The notes beneath the pieces are model-generated. The model ran no database searches. It saw only the letters and a program-made list of their open reading frames with translations, and was not told the origin of the DNA. From assembly GCF_009649845.1 (NCBI RefSeq), contig NZ_WJIE01000002.1, forward strand, positions 434,001 to 498,000: a stretch of DNA of 64,000 bases. The letters run 5' to 3'. The translations under genes and the position numbers were made by a program. The stretch comes from Polyangium spumosum. Its GTDB lineage: Bacteria; Myxococcota_A; Polyangia; Polyangiales; Polyangiaceae. How positions within the stretch are numbered: the first letter of the stretch is position 1; every line of letters starts with the position of its first letter. This document shows, one piece after another, positions 1 to 9,176 of the stretch.

Positions 1-426
1 CACGCGCTCGCCTCGCAGGTCACGCGCAGGGCCGCGGACGTGCCCGAGGCGCTCGCGTGGCTGAAGGCCATGGGCGTGATGAACGAGTCGCTCGACGACG
101 CGGTCTTCAACGAGCTCGTCCAGGGCATGAGCAAGCTCGACATGGAGGCGTATTTCCACAACCTGCGCGCGCTCGGTGATCACGACGCCTCGGACGTGCT
201 CGGCGCGATCGACGTGCCCACGCTCGTCGTGTCGGGCGATCGCGACGCGATGACGCCGCCCGCGCTCGCGAAGGAGATGGCGCGTCAGATCCCGGGGGCG
301 GAGCTCTACGTCGTGCGTGGAGGCACGCACTACACCGCGGTCGAGTTCCCCGAGCTCGTGAGCCTGCGCCTCGAGAAATTCCTCGCGAAGGCCACGGAAG
401 GCGCGGGCGGAACATCGAACGGTTAA
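1..426 (+). CDS. alpha/beta hydrolase, C-terminal part (5' end outside window)
   Basis: The reading frame is open from base 1, so the N-terminus lies upstream of the window. What remains is the end of an alpha/beta-hydrolase fold: the strand [16 protein letters not shown] carries the likely acid residue of the catalytic triad, and [13 protein letters not shown] carries the likely catalytic His, followed by the closing helix. The nucleophile elbow is not in the window, so the substrate cannot be guessed. It ends 157 bp before trpG and runs in the same direction, but nothing ties it to tryptophan synthesis. Confidence 0.8.
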   Translation, partial: HALASQVTRRAADVPEALAWLKAMGVMNESLDDAVFNELVQGMSKLDMEAYFHNLRALGDHDASDVLGAIDVPTLVVSGDRDAMTPPALAKEMARQIPGAELYVVRGGTHYTAVEFPELVSLRLEKFLAKATEGAGGTSNG

Positions 427-583
427 CGCGCGATTTCCCTGGATTTCCCGGGAAAAAGTCGCGTCGAGCGGCCAGCCGCACGGTGGCGCGGGTGCTACCT
501 TCGAGATCGGGGGGATGGAGGGGACGCGCGCCACGCGCCTCGGCGCGCCGCACGGACCGTCCATCGCTAGCAAGGTGGGATCG

Positions 584-1204
584 ATGCGGCTGCTCGTCGT
601 CGACAACTACGACTCGTTCACTTACAACCTCGTTCAATACCTGGAGATCCTGGGCGCGCACTGCGTCGTGCGGCTGAACGACGCGATCGACGTGGACGGC
701 GCGCGCGCCCTCGACCCGGACGGCATCCTCGTGTCACCCGGGCCCTGCTCGCCGAACGAGGCGGGCGTGAGCCTGAAGATCATCGAGCACCTCGGCGGCG
801 AGCGTCCTCTGCTCGGGGTTTGCCTCGGCCATCAGGCCATCGCGCAGGTCTTCGGCGGGCACGTCGTGCGCGCAGGGCGCGTGATGCATGGCAAGACGTC
901 GCCGATCGAGCACGACGGTCGCACGATCTTCACGGGCCTGCCGCGGCCCTTCGTGGCGACGCGGTACCACTCGCTCATCGTGGAGCCGAGCTCGCTGCCG
1001 AACGAGCTCGAGGTCTCGGCGTGGACGACGGAGGGCGAGATCATGGGCCTGCGCCACGCGCGCCTGCCGATCGAGGGCGTGCAGTTCCACCCCGAGTCGA
1101 TCCTCACCACGCGTGGCATGGACCTGCTCCACAACTGGCTCGATCTCGTGAAGGAGCACGCCCGCACGCGGAGGGGAGGAGCCCTCGCGGGAGCGGCCCT
1201 GTGA
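584..1204 (+). CDS. trpG: anthranilate synthase component II / aminodeoxychorismate synthase glutaminase
   Basis: A 206-aa class I glutamine amidotransferase that releases ammonia from glutamine for anthranilate synthase (TrpE partner) or 4-amino-4-deoxychorismate synthase. It begins [15 protein letters not shown], the family's usual N-terminus. The nucleophile Cys lies in GVCLGHQ and the His/Glu pair in QFHPES; HGKTSPI is also typical. An upstream in-frame start at 515 would add 23 residues with no family match; the ATG at 584 has AGGTGGG in front and fits the usual length. Its stop overlaps the GTG of trpD by 4 bp, so the two are translationally coupled. TrpG and PabA cannot be separated by sequence alone; the trpD-trpC context favours TrpG. 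No trpE is in the window. Confidence 0.93.
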   Translation: MRLLVVDNYDSFTYNLVQYLEILGAHCVVRLNDAIDVDGARALDPDGILVSPGPCSPNEAGVSLKIIEHLGGERPLLGVCLGHQAIAQVFGGHVVRAGRVMHGKTSPIEHDGRTIFTGLPRPFVATRYHSLIVEPSSLPNELEVSAWTTEGEIMGLRHARLPIEGVQFHPESILTTRGMDLLHNWLDLVKEHARTRRGGALAGAAL

Positions 1205-2271
1205 GCGCGCAGGCAGCCTCGTTCCCGCACGTCTTCGAGCAGATCGCGCGGGACGAACGAGCCCTGCCGCGCGCGCTCGTGCGCCGCTCGTTCGACGCGA
1301 TCCTCGCGGGCGCCTGGACGCCGGTGCAGGTCGCCGGCTTCGTGGTCGCGCTGCGCCTGCGCGGCGAGGACGCCTCGACGATCGCAGCGGCCGCGGAGGC
1401 GATGCGCGCGGTGATGGTGCGCGTCGATCACGGCCTGACCGCGGTCCTCGACACGTGCGGGACGGGGGGCGACGGGCTCGGCACGCTGAACGTGTCGACG
1501 GCGGCGGCGCTCGTCTGCGCCGCGGCCGGCGCGCCCGTGGCCAAGCACGGCAACCGCAGCGTCTCGAGCCGATCGGGCAGCGCGGACGTGCTCGAAGCGC
1601 TCGGGGTGCCGATCGACGTGCCGCCCGAGCGTCAGGCCGAGGTGCTGCGCGAGGCGCGTCTCGCGTTCCTGTTCGCGCCGGCGCACCACCCGGCGATGCG
1701 GCACGGCGCGCCGGTGCGGCGCGAGCTCGCGATCCGCACGATCTTCAACGCGCTCGGCCCGCTCTCGAACCCGGCGAGCGCGACACACCAGCTCCTCGGC
1801 ACCTACGATCACGCGCTCCGCCCGGTCTTCGCCGCGACGCTCTGCGAGCTCGGGCTGAGGCGCGCGTGGGTCGTGCGCGGCGAGGACGGGCTCGACGAGG
1901 TGAGCCCCTTCGGGCCGACACGCGTCACGGAGCTCGCGCGTGGATCGCTGCGGGAGATCGTCGTGCGGCCCGAGAGCTTCGGCCTGCCCGTCTCGCCCCC
2001 GGGCGCGATCCAGGGCGGATCGGCCGCCGAGAACGCGGAGGTGATCCTCTCCGTGCTCCGCGGCGAGCCGCACCCGGCGCGCTGCGCGATCGTGCTCAAC
2101 GCGGCCGCGGCGCTCGCCGTCTTCCGCGAGCTCGACGACCCGCGCGAATGGCCGGATCTCGCCGCCGAAGCGGCGGGGGCGCTCGACAGCGGCGCGGCGA
2201 TCGAGAGGCTCGAAGCCCTGCGCGAGGCCGCCTCGCGTGCGCGGGAAGAAGGAGAAGGGGGAGCGCCATGA
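1201..2271 (+). CDS. trpD: anthranilate phosphoribosyltransferase
   Basis: A 356-aa enzyme that transfers phosphoribose from PRPP to anthranilate, the second step of the tryptophan branch. The PRPP loop is seen as [20 protein letters not shown], followed by [41 protein letters not shown] and [11 protein letters not shown] are also family blocks. The GTG start at 1201 lies inside the trpG stop (GTGA overlap), which is why it is preferred over the much longer open frame from 820. Its own stop overlaps the ATG of trpC by 4 bp. Length is normal for the family. Confidence 0.94.
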   Translation: MSAQAASFPHVFEQIARDERALPRALVRRSFDAILAGAWTPVQVAGFVVALRLRGEDASTIAAAAEAMRAVMVRVDHGLTAVLDTCGTGGDGLGTLNVSTAAALVCAAAGAPVAKHGNRSVSSRSGSADVLEALGVPIDVPPERQAEVLREARLAFLFAPAHHPAMRHGAPVRRELAIRTIFNALGPLSNPASATHQLLGTYDHALRPVFAATLCELGLRRAWVVRGEDGLDEVSPFGPTRVTELARGSLREIVVRPESFGLPVSPPGAIQGGSAAENAEVILSVLRGEPHPARCAIVLNAAAALAVFRELDDPREWPDLAAEAAGALDSGAAIERLEALREAASRAREEGEGGAP

Positions 2272-3089
2272 GCGACGAGCCGCCTCGGACGCGCGTGCTC
2301 GACACGATCCTCGCCTCGAAGAAGGCCGAGATCGCAGCGCTCCACGCCGCGCCTCCGCCCCGCGCGACGCGCGCGCCGTCCGGCGGCGTCTTCGAGGCGC
2401 TCCGCAGGCCCGAAGGTGGGGCGCTCCGGCTCCTCGCCGAGGTCAAGCTCCGCTCGCCTTCGGCCGGCGCGCTCTCGACGTCGCTCCGGCCGCCTGCGCG
2501 CGCGCGACGTTACGCGGAGGCGGGCGCGACGATGATCAGCGTGCTCGTCGACGGCCCCTTCTTCGGCGGCTCGTACGACGACCTCGCGGCGTGCCGCGAC
2601 GCGCTCGACGAGGCCTTCGGCGCCGCGCGACCGAAGCTGCTCTGCAAGGAGTTCATCCTCGACCCGATCCAGCTCGCCATGGCCGCGGCGCGTGGCGCGG
2701 ACGCGGCGCTGCTCATCGCGCGTCTCACCTCCGCGGACGAGCTCGCGCGCCTCGCCGACGCCGCGCGGGCGCTCGGGCTCGAGCCCTTCGTCGAGGTCGC
2801 GACCGAGGAGGAGCTCGAAGCGGCCGAGCGCGCCCGCGCGCGTGTCCTCGGCGTCAACGCGCGCGACCTCGACACGCTCGCCATGGATCACGCGCGCGCC
2901 GAGCGTGTGCTCGCGCGGGCCGATCGCGCCGCCGCGCGTGTCCACCTCTCCGGGCTCGCGTCCGCGGACGACGTCGCGCGGATCTCGCAGGGCCCCGCCG
3001 ACGCGGCCCTCGTGGGCGAGGCGCTCATGCGGCAGGACGACCCGGGCCCGCTCCTCCGCGTGATGGTCGCGCGCGCCGCTCTGCGCTGA
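2268..3089 (+). CDS. trpC: indole-3-glycerol phosphate synthase
   Basis: A 273-aa TIM-barrel enzyme that closes the indole ring, converting carboxyphenylamino-deoxyribulose phosphate to indole-glycerol phosphate. The N-terminal VLDTILASKKAEI, LLAEVKLRSPSAG (active-site Lys), LLCKEFILDPIQL, LGVNARDLDTL and ALVGEALMRQDDPG are recognisable family blocks. The ATG overlaps the trpD stop by 4 bp. The gene ends head to head with the next gene on the other strand, the two stop codons being adjacent with no room for a separate terminator. trpG-trpD-trpC order is common; trpE, trpF, trpA and trpB are not here. Confidence 0.94.
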   Translation: MSDEPPRTRVLDTILASKKAEIAALHAAPPPRATRAPSGGVFEALRRPEGGALRLLAEVKLRSPSAGALSTSLRPPARARRYAEAGATMISVLVDGPFFGGSYDDLAACRDALDEAFGAARPKLLCKEFILDPIQLAMAAARGADAALLIARLTSADELARLADAARALGLEPFVEVATEEELEAAERARARVLGVNARDLDTLAMDHARAERVLARADRAAARVHLSGLASADDVARISQGPADAALVGEALMRQDDPGPLLRVMVARAALR

Positions 3090-4256
3090 TCAGCCGCCGA
3101 TGTGCTGCTTCAGTTGCGCCGTGAGCGCATCGAGATCCGCCTGCACGTCCGCGGCGGGCACGCCTTTCGTCTGCACGAACCGCGCGAGATCGGCGAACGA
3201 CGGATCCTCGAGCAACGTGGCCACGGGCGGCAGCGTGTAGCTCTGCTCCCGGCCGAGCCGCGTGATGAGCGCGCGGATCTCCGCCCGGAAATCGAAGCCG
3301 GAGAGAGCGCGGTAGAGGATCGCCGCCGCGAGGTGCGCGGAGCTCTCCTCCGTGCGCGCGGCGGCCTCGAGCAGCTCCGCCAGGCGCAGGTGCACGATCG
3401 CCCGCGGCACCACGTTGTCGAGCCGCGCGAGCGGCGCGAGGGATCGCAGCTCGAGCGTGATGGCCTTCCCGAGGTCTCCCGCGTCCTTGTGATGGCCCGC
3501 GAGCGCGGCCAGCGTCCCGGCCTGCCCGAGGGCGTCGTTTTGCGCCTCGAACGCGGAGAGCAGCGCGTCGAGCCCGCCTTTCTCTTCCACGGCCCCCACG
3601 ACCGGCCCGACGATCGACGCGTCGTTGGCTGCGCGCACGGCCTCGCCGAGCATCGACGCGAGCGCCCGGAACGCGCCTGCCCCGAGGAGATACGACGTCG
3701 CCGAGATCCCGGCCTCGATGCCCGCTTCTTTCGTCCCGCCGGGGACCTTGCCCTCGACGGCCGCGACGAACGCGGCGCCGTATCGCTCGCCGAACGCGAC
3801 CTTCACGGCGGCCTCGTCTTGCCCTTTGCGCTGCTCGGGCTGCGCCTCCATCCACGCTGCCACCTCGCGCGCTGCTGCCTCCGTGGCCTCGAGGCCCATG
3901 GCCTCGCCTTCGCTCAGCGGCGCGCGCTTCACGAGCCGCGCCTCCACGAGCTCGCCGACGAGCCCCGTGATGTCCGGGCGCTCTGGCTCGCCGGCCGCCT
4001 TCAGGGCTGCGATCCGCTGCTTCACCTCGTCCGGCATGGCGGGCATCTCCGGCCTCGCCTCGGGCGGCATCCGTTCGAATGCGTCGAGCATGCGCCCGAC
4101 GAGCCGCAGCTTCTCCTCCTCCACGGACTCTCCCGCGAAGACCTTCTCGACCAGCGCCTCGGGCACGGGCGGCAGGGCTCGCGTGACGATCCAGAGCAGG
4201 CGCCGCGCGTCGGGGGAGAGACCAGCGATCGCGGCTTCGGCCGTCTTGTCGGACAT
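3090..4256 (-). CDS. hypothetical helical protein
   Basis: A 388-aa protein with no family I recognise. It has no signal peptide and no membrane segment. It is almost wholly helical and rich in Ala, Glu and Leu. The second half (GQAGTLAALAGHHKDAGDLGKAITLELRSLAPLA and the blocks after it, allowing for loops) resembles helix-turn-helix pairs of a TPR-type solenoid, but I cannot fit a clear 34-residue register. The start MSDKTAEAAIAGLSP is the only sensible ATG. Stop codons of this gene and trpC are adjacent in convergent arrangement. It could be a cytosolic scaffold or regulator; function unknown. Confidence 0.8.
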   Translation of the reverse strand: MSDKTAEAAIAGLSPDARRLLWIVTRALPPVPEALVEKVFAGESVEEEKLRLVGRMLDAFERMPPEARPEMPAMPDEVKQRIAALKAAGEPERPDITGLVGELVEARLVKRAPLSEGEAMGLEATEAAAREVAAWMEAQPEQRKGQDEAAVKVAFGERYGAAFVAAVEGKVPGGTKEAGIEAGISATSYLLGAGAFRALASMLGEAVRAANDASIVGPVVGAVEEKGGLDALLSAFEAQNDALGQAGTLAALAGHHKDAGDLGKAITLELRSLAPLARLDNVVPRAIVHLRLAELLEAAARTEESSAHLAAAILYRALSGFDFRAEIRALITRLGREQSYTLPPVATLLEDPSFADLARFVQTKGVPAADVQADLDALTAQLKQHIGG

Positions 4257-4282
4257 ACCGCGCAGCGTACCGAGAGGCGGGA

Positions 4283-4876
4283 TCAGGGAGAAGGGGGCTC
4301 GGCGGGCTTACGCGGGATCCAGAAGGACACGAGGTTGATCTCGAGGTCGAAGGGCGGCAGGCGTGGAGTCTCCTCCTCCCCTGCGGACGTGACGAGCCAG
4401 AGTTGCTGGCGCTCGGCTCGGAACACCTCGACGAGGTGGATCTCCGGATCGATCAACCAGACCCATTCCACGCCGGAGCGCGCGTAGTGCGGCAGCTTGA
4501 TCTTTCGATCGTCGCGCGCGGTCGAGGGCGAGAGCACCTCGCAGACCCAATCGGGTGTCAGCGTGATGGGGTACCCGTGGGGCGGGTCGGGGCAGCGCTC
4601 CACGCGCCATCCGGCGAGGTCGGGGTTGAAGAGCCGCTCCCCGAAGCGAACTGCGGGCTCCTGCTCGATCCACCACCCGGAGCCCGTGACATCCGCGCTC
4701 GCGCCGCGGAGCGCCCACTGGCACTCGCGCGCCGCGCGCCGATGCGGCGCATCCGGCCGGGACATCGTGCGGATCACGCCCGGCTCGATGATTTCTCCGC
4801 TCAGGTACTCCGGCAGCCGATCGATCTCGGCGAGCAGCTCCTCGAACGTGGGGATCTTTCGCGCGGGGTCGCCCAT
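4283..4876 (-). CDS. Uma2 family protein (DUF820, PD-(D/E)XK nuclease fold)
   Basis: A 197-aa member of the Uma2/DUF820 family, restriction-endonuclease-fold proteins of unknown role that occur in many paralogues in cyanobacteria and myxobacteria. Visible hallmarks are FEELLAEIDRLPEYLSGEI near the N-terminus, FNPDLAGWR, and the core DWVCEVLSPSTARDDRKIKL, where the acidic residues and the Lys correspond to the nuclease-fold active site, followed by YARSGVEWVWLIDPE. The ATG at 4876 gives a normal family length; the longer open frame upstream is a shadow of tex. It sits between two same-strand genes with short gaps. Whether it cuts DNA is not known for the family. Confidence 0.85.
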   Translation of the reverse strand: MGDPARKIPTFEELLAEIDRLPEYLSGEIIEPGVIRTMSRPDAPHRRAARECQWALRGASADVTGSGWWIEQEPAVRFGERLFNPDLAGWRVERCPDPPHGYPITLTPDWVCEVLSPSTARDDRKIKLPHYARSGVEWVWLIDPEIHLVEVFRAERQQLWLVTSAGEEETPRLPPFDLEINLVSFWIPRKPAEPPSP

Positions 4877-4923
4877 GCCTGCGAAAATAGCACGGACGAG
4901 CGCCCCCGCGCCGCCGCCGACAC

Positions 4924-7308
4924 CTACCGCTTCAGGAGCGTCGCGAACGGGTTGTTCGTGAACTTCCCCTGCGGCTGGGGTTTGCCCTGGGGACCGCCCT
5001 TGCCTTGCGGACCGCCGCGACCTTGCTGCGGACCTTGCCCGCCGCGACCTTGCGGCGCGCCTTGCGCCTGCTGGCCCGGCTGCGGGCGCTCGCCCTTCCG
5101 CGCCGTCAGCGAGATCCGCTTGCGCACCATGTCCACCTCGAGCACGCGCACCTTCAGCTTGTCGCCGACCTTCACCACCTCGCTCGGATCCTTCACGAAC
5201 CGGTCCGCGAGCTGCGACACGTGCACGAGCCCGTCCTGGTGCACGCCCACGTCCACGAACGCGCCGAACGCGGTCACGTTCGTGACCACCCCTTCGAGCT
5301 CCATCCCCGGCTTGAGGTCCTCCATCGTCCGCACGTCGTCGCGGAACTTCGGCGGCTCGAAGCTCGCGCGCGGGTCGCGCCCCGGCTTCTTCAGCTCCGC
5401 CAGGATGTCGTTCATCGTGTACTCGCCGACGTCGCCGCCGATGTACTTCTTCGGGTCGATGCGCCCGAGGAGCTTCGTGTCGCCCACGAGCGACGCCACG
5501 GGCACGCCGAGGTCCTCCGCGATCTTCTCGACGAGCGCGTAACGCTCCGGGTGCACTGCGCTCCCGTCGAGCGGGTGTTCGCCCCCGCGGATGCGCAAGA
5601 AGCCCGCGCATTGCTCGAACGTCTTCGGCCCCATGCCCGCCACGTCGAGCAGCTTCTTGCGGCTCCCAAACGCGCCGTTCTGATCGCGGTGCGACACGAT
5701 CTTCTTCGCGAGCGAAGGCCCGATGCCCGCCACGCGCGAGAGCAGGGGCGCGCTCGCCGTGTTGAGCTCGACGCCGACCATGTTCACGCAGCTCTCGACG
5801 ACCTCGTCGAGCTTGCGCGCGAGCAGCGACTGGTAGACGTCGTGCTGGTACTGCCCCACGCCGATGCTCTTCGGATCGACCTTCACGAGCTCGGCGAGCG
5901 GATCCTGCAGGCGACGCGCGATGCTGATCGCGCCGCGCACCGTCAGGTCGAGGTCCGGGAACTCCTCGCGCGCCACGTCGCTCGCCGAGTACACGCTCGC
6001 GCCGGCCTCGCTCACGGGCACGCAGAAGATCTCCTTCAGCCCCTCGGCCGCGAGCACGTCGCGCACGAACTGCTCGGTCTCGCGCCCGTGCGTCCCGTTG
6101 CCCACGGCCACCGCGCGCACGCCGTACTTCCGGCACAGATCGCGGATCGCGCGCTTGCCGCGCTCCTCCGCGTCCGCGCCTTGCACGAGGTAGATCGTCT
6201 CGTTCGCGAGCAGCTTGCCCGTGTCGTCGACGACCGCGCACTTGCAGCCCGTGCGCTGGCCCGGATCGATCCCGAGCACCGCGTGTGTCCCGAAGGGCGC
6301 CGCGAGCAAGAGCTCCCGGAGGTTCTGCGCGAACACCTCGACCGCCGCGCGATCCGACTGCTGCTTCAGCTCCACGCGCACGTCGATCTGCACGCTCGGC
6401 GCGAGCAGCCGCTTGTACGCGTCGCTCACCGCCTTGCCGAGCTCGCCGGCCCACGGCGAGCCTCCATCGAGCCCGCTCATCTTCCCGATCGGCGCGAACA
6501 ACCTCTCGCCCTCGAGATCCACGGACGCGCGCAAGACCCCCTCCGCCTCGCCGCGGCGGATCGCGAGGTACCTATGCGACGGCATCCCTGCGACGGGCCC
6601 TTCGAACGTCGCGTACGTGTCGAACTTCGTGGCCTTGCCCTCGTGCTCCTCGTTTTTCTTCACGCGGATCACGCCGTCTTGCATGTACGCCTCGCGCACG
6701 AGCTTGCGCACGTCGGCGTTCTCGGCGATCCGCTCGGCGCAGATGTCGCGCGCGCCTGCGAGCGCCGCCGCGACGTCGGGCACCTCCTTGGCTGCGTCGA
6801 CGAAGGCCTTCGCCTCCTCCTCGGGGTTGCCTTCCTTCGCTTGCGACCAGATCCGGTCGGCGAGCGGCTCGAGCCCGCGCTCCTTCGCGATGATCGCGCG
6901 TGTCCTGCGCTTCGGCTTGAACGGCAGGTAGAGGTCCTCGAGCTCGGCCTTCGTGGCGCAGCCGAGGATCTTCTTCTTCAGCTCGTCCGTGAGCTTTCCC
7001 TGCTTGCCGATCTCGTCGAGCACCTGCCGTCGCCGCTCGTCGAGCTCCACGAGGTACGTGCGGCGCTCCTCGATGGCGCGGATCTGCACCTCGTCGAGCC
7101 CGCCCGTCGCCTCCTTGCGGTACCGCGCGATGAACGGCACCGTCGCGCCCTCGGCGAGCAGCTTGACCACCGCAGAGACGCCGGACCTCGGGAGCGAGAG
7201 CTCGTCCGAGAGGGTCGGGACGGGGTCAAAAGCAGGCAGCGTGAGCGTGGGTGAGGACACCGTGGTGGGGTCGGTCGTGGCGGTCATGAGACGGGTGGCT
7301 TTATGCAT
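4924..7308 (-). CDS. tex: Tex-family S1 RNA-binding protein
   Basis: A 794-aa cytosolic protein of the Tex/YhgF family, nucleic-acid-binding factors linked to transcription. Order of parts: N-terminal helical region with VPFIARYRKEATGGLDE, a YqgF/RNase H-like domain (VLGIDPGQRTGCKCAVVDD), HhH motifs (LSRVAGIGPSLAKKIVSHR and DVAGMGPKTFEQCAGFLR), and an S1 domain (GMELEGVVTNVTAFGAFVDVGVHQDGL with loops). The C-terminus is a Gln/Gly/Pro-rich low-complexity tail (repeated PQGKGGPQGK-type units) ending in NPFATLLKR; such tails vary between species. Two starts are possible, 7308 and 7287 (MTATTDPT); neither has a clear ribosome site, and the difference is seven residues. Confidence 0.93.
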   Translation of the reverse strand: MHKATRLMTATTDPTTVSSPTLTLPAFDPVPTLSDELSLPRSGVSAVVKLLAEGATVPFIARYRKEATGGLDEVQIRAIEERRTYLVELDERRRQVLDEIGKQGKLTDELKKKILGCATKAELEDLYLPFKPKRRTRAIIAKERGLEPLADRIWSQAKEGNPEEEAKAFVDAAKEVPDVAAALAGARDICAERIAENADVRKLVREAYMQDGVIRVKKNEEHEGKATKFDTYATFEGPVAGMPSHRYLAIRRGEAEGVLRASVDLEGERLFAPIGKMSGLDGGSPWAGELGKAVSDAYKRLLAPSVQIDVRVELKQQSDRAAVEVFAQNLRELLLAAPFGTHAVLGIDPGQRTGCKCAVVDDTGKLLANETIYLVQGADAEERGKRAIRDLCRKYGVRAVAVGNGTHGRETEQFVRDVLAAEGLKEIFCVPVSEAGASVYSASDVAREEFPDLDLTVRGAISIARRLQDPLAELVKVDPKSIGVGQYQHDVYQSLLARKLDEVVESCVNMVGVELNTASAPLLSRVAGIGPSLAKKIVSHRDQNGAFGSRKKLLDVAGMGPKTFEQCAGFLRIRGGEHPLDGSAVHPERYALVEKIAEDLGVPVASLVGDTKLLGRIDPKKYIGGDVGEYTMNDILAELKKPGRDPRASFEPPKFRDDVRTMEDLKPGMELEGVVTNVTAFGAFVDVGVHQDGLVHVSQLADRFVKDPSEVVKVGDKLKVRVLEVDMVRKRISLTARKGERPQPGQQAQGAPQGRGGQGPQQGRGGPQGKGGPQGKPQPQGKFTNNPFATLLKR

Positions 7309-7311
7309 GGG

Positions 7312-7350
7312 CTGGACGGTTGTCCAGGGGGAAACGCCGCGAAGGCGGCG
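7312..7350 (-). terminator. two adjacent stem-loops between nucleotidyltransferase gene and tex
   Basis: CTGGAC/GTCCAG with loop GGTT (7312-7327) and CGCCGC/GCGGCG with loop GAAG (7335-7350) are two perfect 6-bp hairpins placed between the stop of the gene ending at 7409 and the tex start. No U-run follows, which is common in this GC range, so this is a candidate terminator or tex leader structure. Confidence 0.35.
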
Positions 7351-7408
7351 GCAGATGACTCCCGCATGTCCTTGATGTTCGTCGAGGCTTTGTCCGACAG
7401 AATGCAGG

Positions 7409-8023
7409 CTACGCTAGCTTCACTACAGCCGCCGCACGTGCCCGAGACAGAAGCTCGTCGATCCCGAGCCTCTCGGCCCACGTCTGCAAGTACTGCTCGT
7501 CAATCTCGGCGGCGCTCACGCGGAGGACCTCGACGACATCACGCCACTGCTTGGACGCCACCTCTCCGCCATCCCGGTACCAGAGCAGCTTCCGCAGCAC
7601 CGTATCTTCCGCCGCCTTCACGAAAAGCTCCTCTCCCGTCGAGCGCACTCGCACCTTCCTGCGTCGATTGAATTCGACTTCGTCGTAGGGGGTCGACCCG
7701 AGGGCAAACAAATCCACCTTGGTGACCATCGGTAGATAAAAGATGTTCGCGCAGCTTCCTCTCCGAAGGGCGTCGCGAAGCATGTCCTCGTCCACCTCGA
7801 AATCCGGCCCCAGCTTCTCCGCGAAAGAGCGCACCCGATGCGGCATCATCGCGACGACGAAATCGATGTCGTTCGTCGCGCGTGGCTCGCCCTGGAGGGA
7901 GCTCGCGACGCTGCCTCCGAGAAAGTACTCGCACCCCACCGCTTCGAGCGCAGCCGCCACCCGGAGCGCCACGTCCAGCGCGTTCACCGCGTCGCCTGAG
8001 CTCGCCATACCCTCACACCGCAT
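7409..8023 (-). CDS. nucleotidyltransferase-fold protein
   Basis: A 204-aa protein of the DNA polymerase-beta-like nucleotidyltransferase superfamily. The motif is complete to the eye: FLGGSVASSLQG (the G-S helix), NDIDFVV with Asp52 and Asp54 as the metal pair, and a later Asp in TKVDLFALG. The C-terminal half is helical (ELFVKAAEDTVLRKLLWYRDGG, WRDVVEVLRV), as in AbiEii/DUF6036-type proteins. It is encoded directly after an 85-aa gene, which it overlaps by 11 bp from the ATG at 8023; an alternative ATG at 8008 would remove the overlap. Relatives in toxin-antitoxin and abortive-infection systems add nucleotides to RNA or protein, but the substrate here is unknown. Confidence 0.82.
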   Translation of the reverse strand: MRCEGMASSGDAVNALDVALRVAAALEAVGCEYFLGGSVASSLQGEPRATNDIDFVVAMMPHRVRSFAEKLGPDFEVDEDMLRDALRRGSCANIFYLPMVTKVDLFALGSTPYDEVEFNRRRKVRVRSTGEELFVKAAEDTVLRKLLWYRDGGEVASKQWRDVVEVLRVSAAEIDEQYLQTWAERLGIDELLSRARAAAVVKLA

Positions 8024-8270
8024 CCTCCGGCACGTCGCCGAACAACCTCTCCGCGCAGGCGCGACCGTACAGCCTCACCGTCAACCGCACCCGTAGCTCC
8101 TCCTCGCCCGCATCCGGATGCCGCGTTTGGATCCCGACGAGCGCGAGCTCCCGGACGGCTTGGCTCAGCCGCATCGCCGCTTCCAGCCGGCGCTCCGGCG
8201 TCATCCGGCGGAGCAGCTCGTGGTAGCGCGCGTCAGCCTCGGGGGACGTGTCGCCCATCAGCGTCGACAT
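8013..8270 (-). CDS. small helical partner of the nucleotidyltransferase
   Basis: An 85-aa soluble helical protein with the pattern TSPEADARYHELLRRMTPERRLE, then AVRELALVGIQTRHPDAGEEELRVRLTVRLYG. I have seen similar short proteins placed just before nucleotidyltransferase genes in cyanobacteria, planctomycetes and myxobacteria, so I treat the pair as one module. It overlaps the downstream gene, so both are probably made from one message. It could be an antidote, an adaptor or a regulator; no catalytic motif is visible. Confidence 0.65.
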   Translation of the reverse strand: MSTLMGDTSPEADARYHELLRRMTPERRLEAAMRLSQAVRELALVGIQTRHPDAGEEELRVRLTVRLYGRACAERLFGDVPEDAV

Positions 8271-8402
8271 GACCCGATCCTACCACGACCTCGCAGCCTC
8301 CCACAGCGCTCGCCCTCCTCCTTCAAGGTTCCGCCCGGACGACCCGAGCCCCCCCACATCCCTCTTGACACTCCTTGCCCTCGTCCTCTCTCCTTCCGCC
8401 CC

Positions 8403-9176
8403 ATGTACACCGACGAAGACCGCCGCCGCCTCCTCGAATCTCGCCACGACATCTCCGCCTGCGACAATCCCGCCCTCCTCACCCCGAAGCCCACCTTTCA
8501 ATCGGCCGTCCTCGAATCTCGCGACGAGCTCGCCTCCGCGCGCGTGGGCATTCAATCGGCGACGGGCCTCGTCAGCCGCGAGCGCACCGAGACGGATACC
8601 GAGCGCGCCAGGCTCGAAGAGGCCGTCCTCGCTTGTGTTCGTCGGTATGCTTTCGTCCGCGGCAAGGTCCAGGACGTTTTGCTCAACGTCGACCCGGACA
8701 TGCCCTTGCCCGCAAGCGAAAGGGAGCGCCGGCAGCGCCTCTTCGACCGCGTCTTCGGCACCACGCCGTCCGACCTCGGTCGAATGAGCCAGGGCAACAT
8801 CGTCGAGGTCGCCGGCGGCGTCGCGGACGCCCTCGCAAAGGAACCGGATCTCGCGCAGCTCGGCCTCGCGGAGGGCCTCGCCATTGCCCACGCCGCCGCC
8901 AGGGACGCCGCCAAGGAGCTCAATCGCGAGGCCGACGAGGACACGCAGGCCATGCTCGGCCTCCGCGCCGCGCGTGACGCCTTCGATCGCGCCGCGTCCG
9001 CACACGCCCTCTTCGTCGAATCGCTCCTCGCGCGGAGCGGCCGAAAAGACGAAATCGGTCAATTCGTGCTCGCGCGCGACGCCGCTTATGCCGCGCGGCG
9101 CGCCGCCCGCGTCCCCGTCTCGGAGGAGCCCGGCGCGAACGAAATCGACGAGCCCCCGGTCGCCCCGACCCCTTGA
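8403..9176 (+). CDS. hypothetical helical protein
   Basis: A 257-aa protein, no signal peptide, no membrane segment, strongly helical and rich in Ala, Arg, Asp and Glu. The start MYTDEDRRRLLESRHD is the first ATG that begins Glu/Arg-rich helical sequence; upstream codons in the same frame look non-coding. The middle (ACVRRYAFVRGKVQDVLL, SDLGRMSQGNIVEVAGGVADAL) and the C-terminal third read as long helices that could form a bundle. No family recognised. It is transcribed away from the nucleotidyltransferase pair, with 132 bp between. Confidence 0.7.
   Translation: MYTDEDRRRLLESRHDISACDNPALLTPKPTFQSAVLESRDELASARVGIQSATGLVSRERTETDTERARLEEAVLACVRRYAFVRGKVQDVLLNVDPDMPLPASERERRQRLFDRVFGTTPSDLGRMSQGNIVEVAGGVADALAKEPDLAQLGLAEGLAIAHAAARDAAKELNREADEDTQAMLGLRAARDAFDRAASAHALFVESLLARSGRKDEIGQFVLARDAAYAARRAARVPVSEEPGANEIDEPPVAPTP

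Noticed and set aside
444-455. TTTCCCGGGAAA as a trp attenuator or terminator
   Set aside because: A perfect palindrome without loop, no leader peptide with Trp codons nearby and no alternative stem; it could equally be chance.
1201-3089. TrpD-TrpC as one fused protein
   Set aside because: The TGA of trpD and ATG of trpC overlap in different frames, so they are two proteins.
4924-6454. Long N-terminal extension of the Uma2 frame into tex
   Set aside because: The extension is Arg/Gly/Ala-rich shadow sequence of tex; the Uma2 family begins near MGDPARK.
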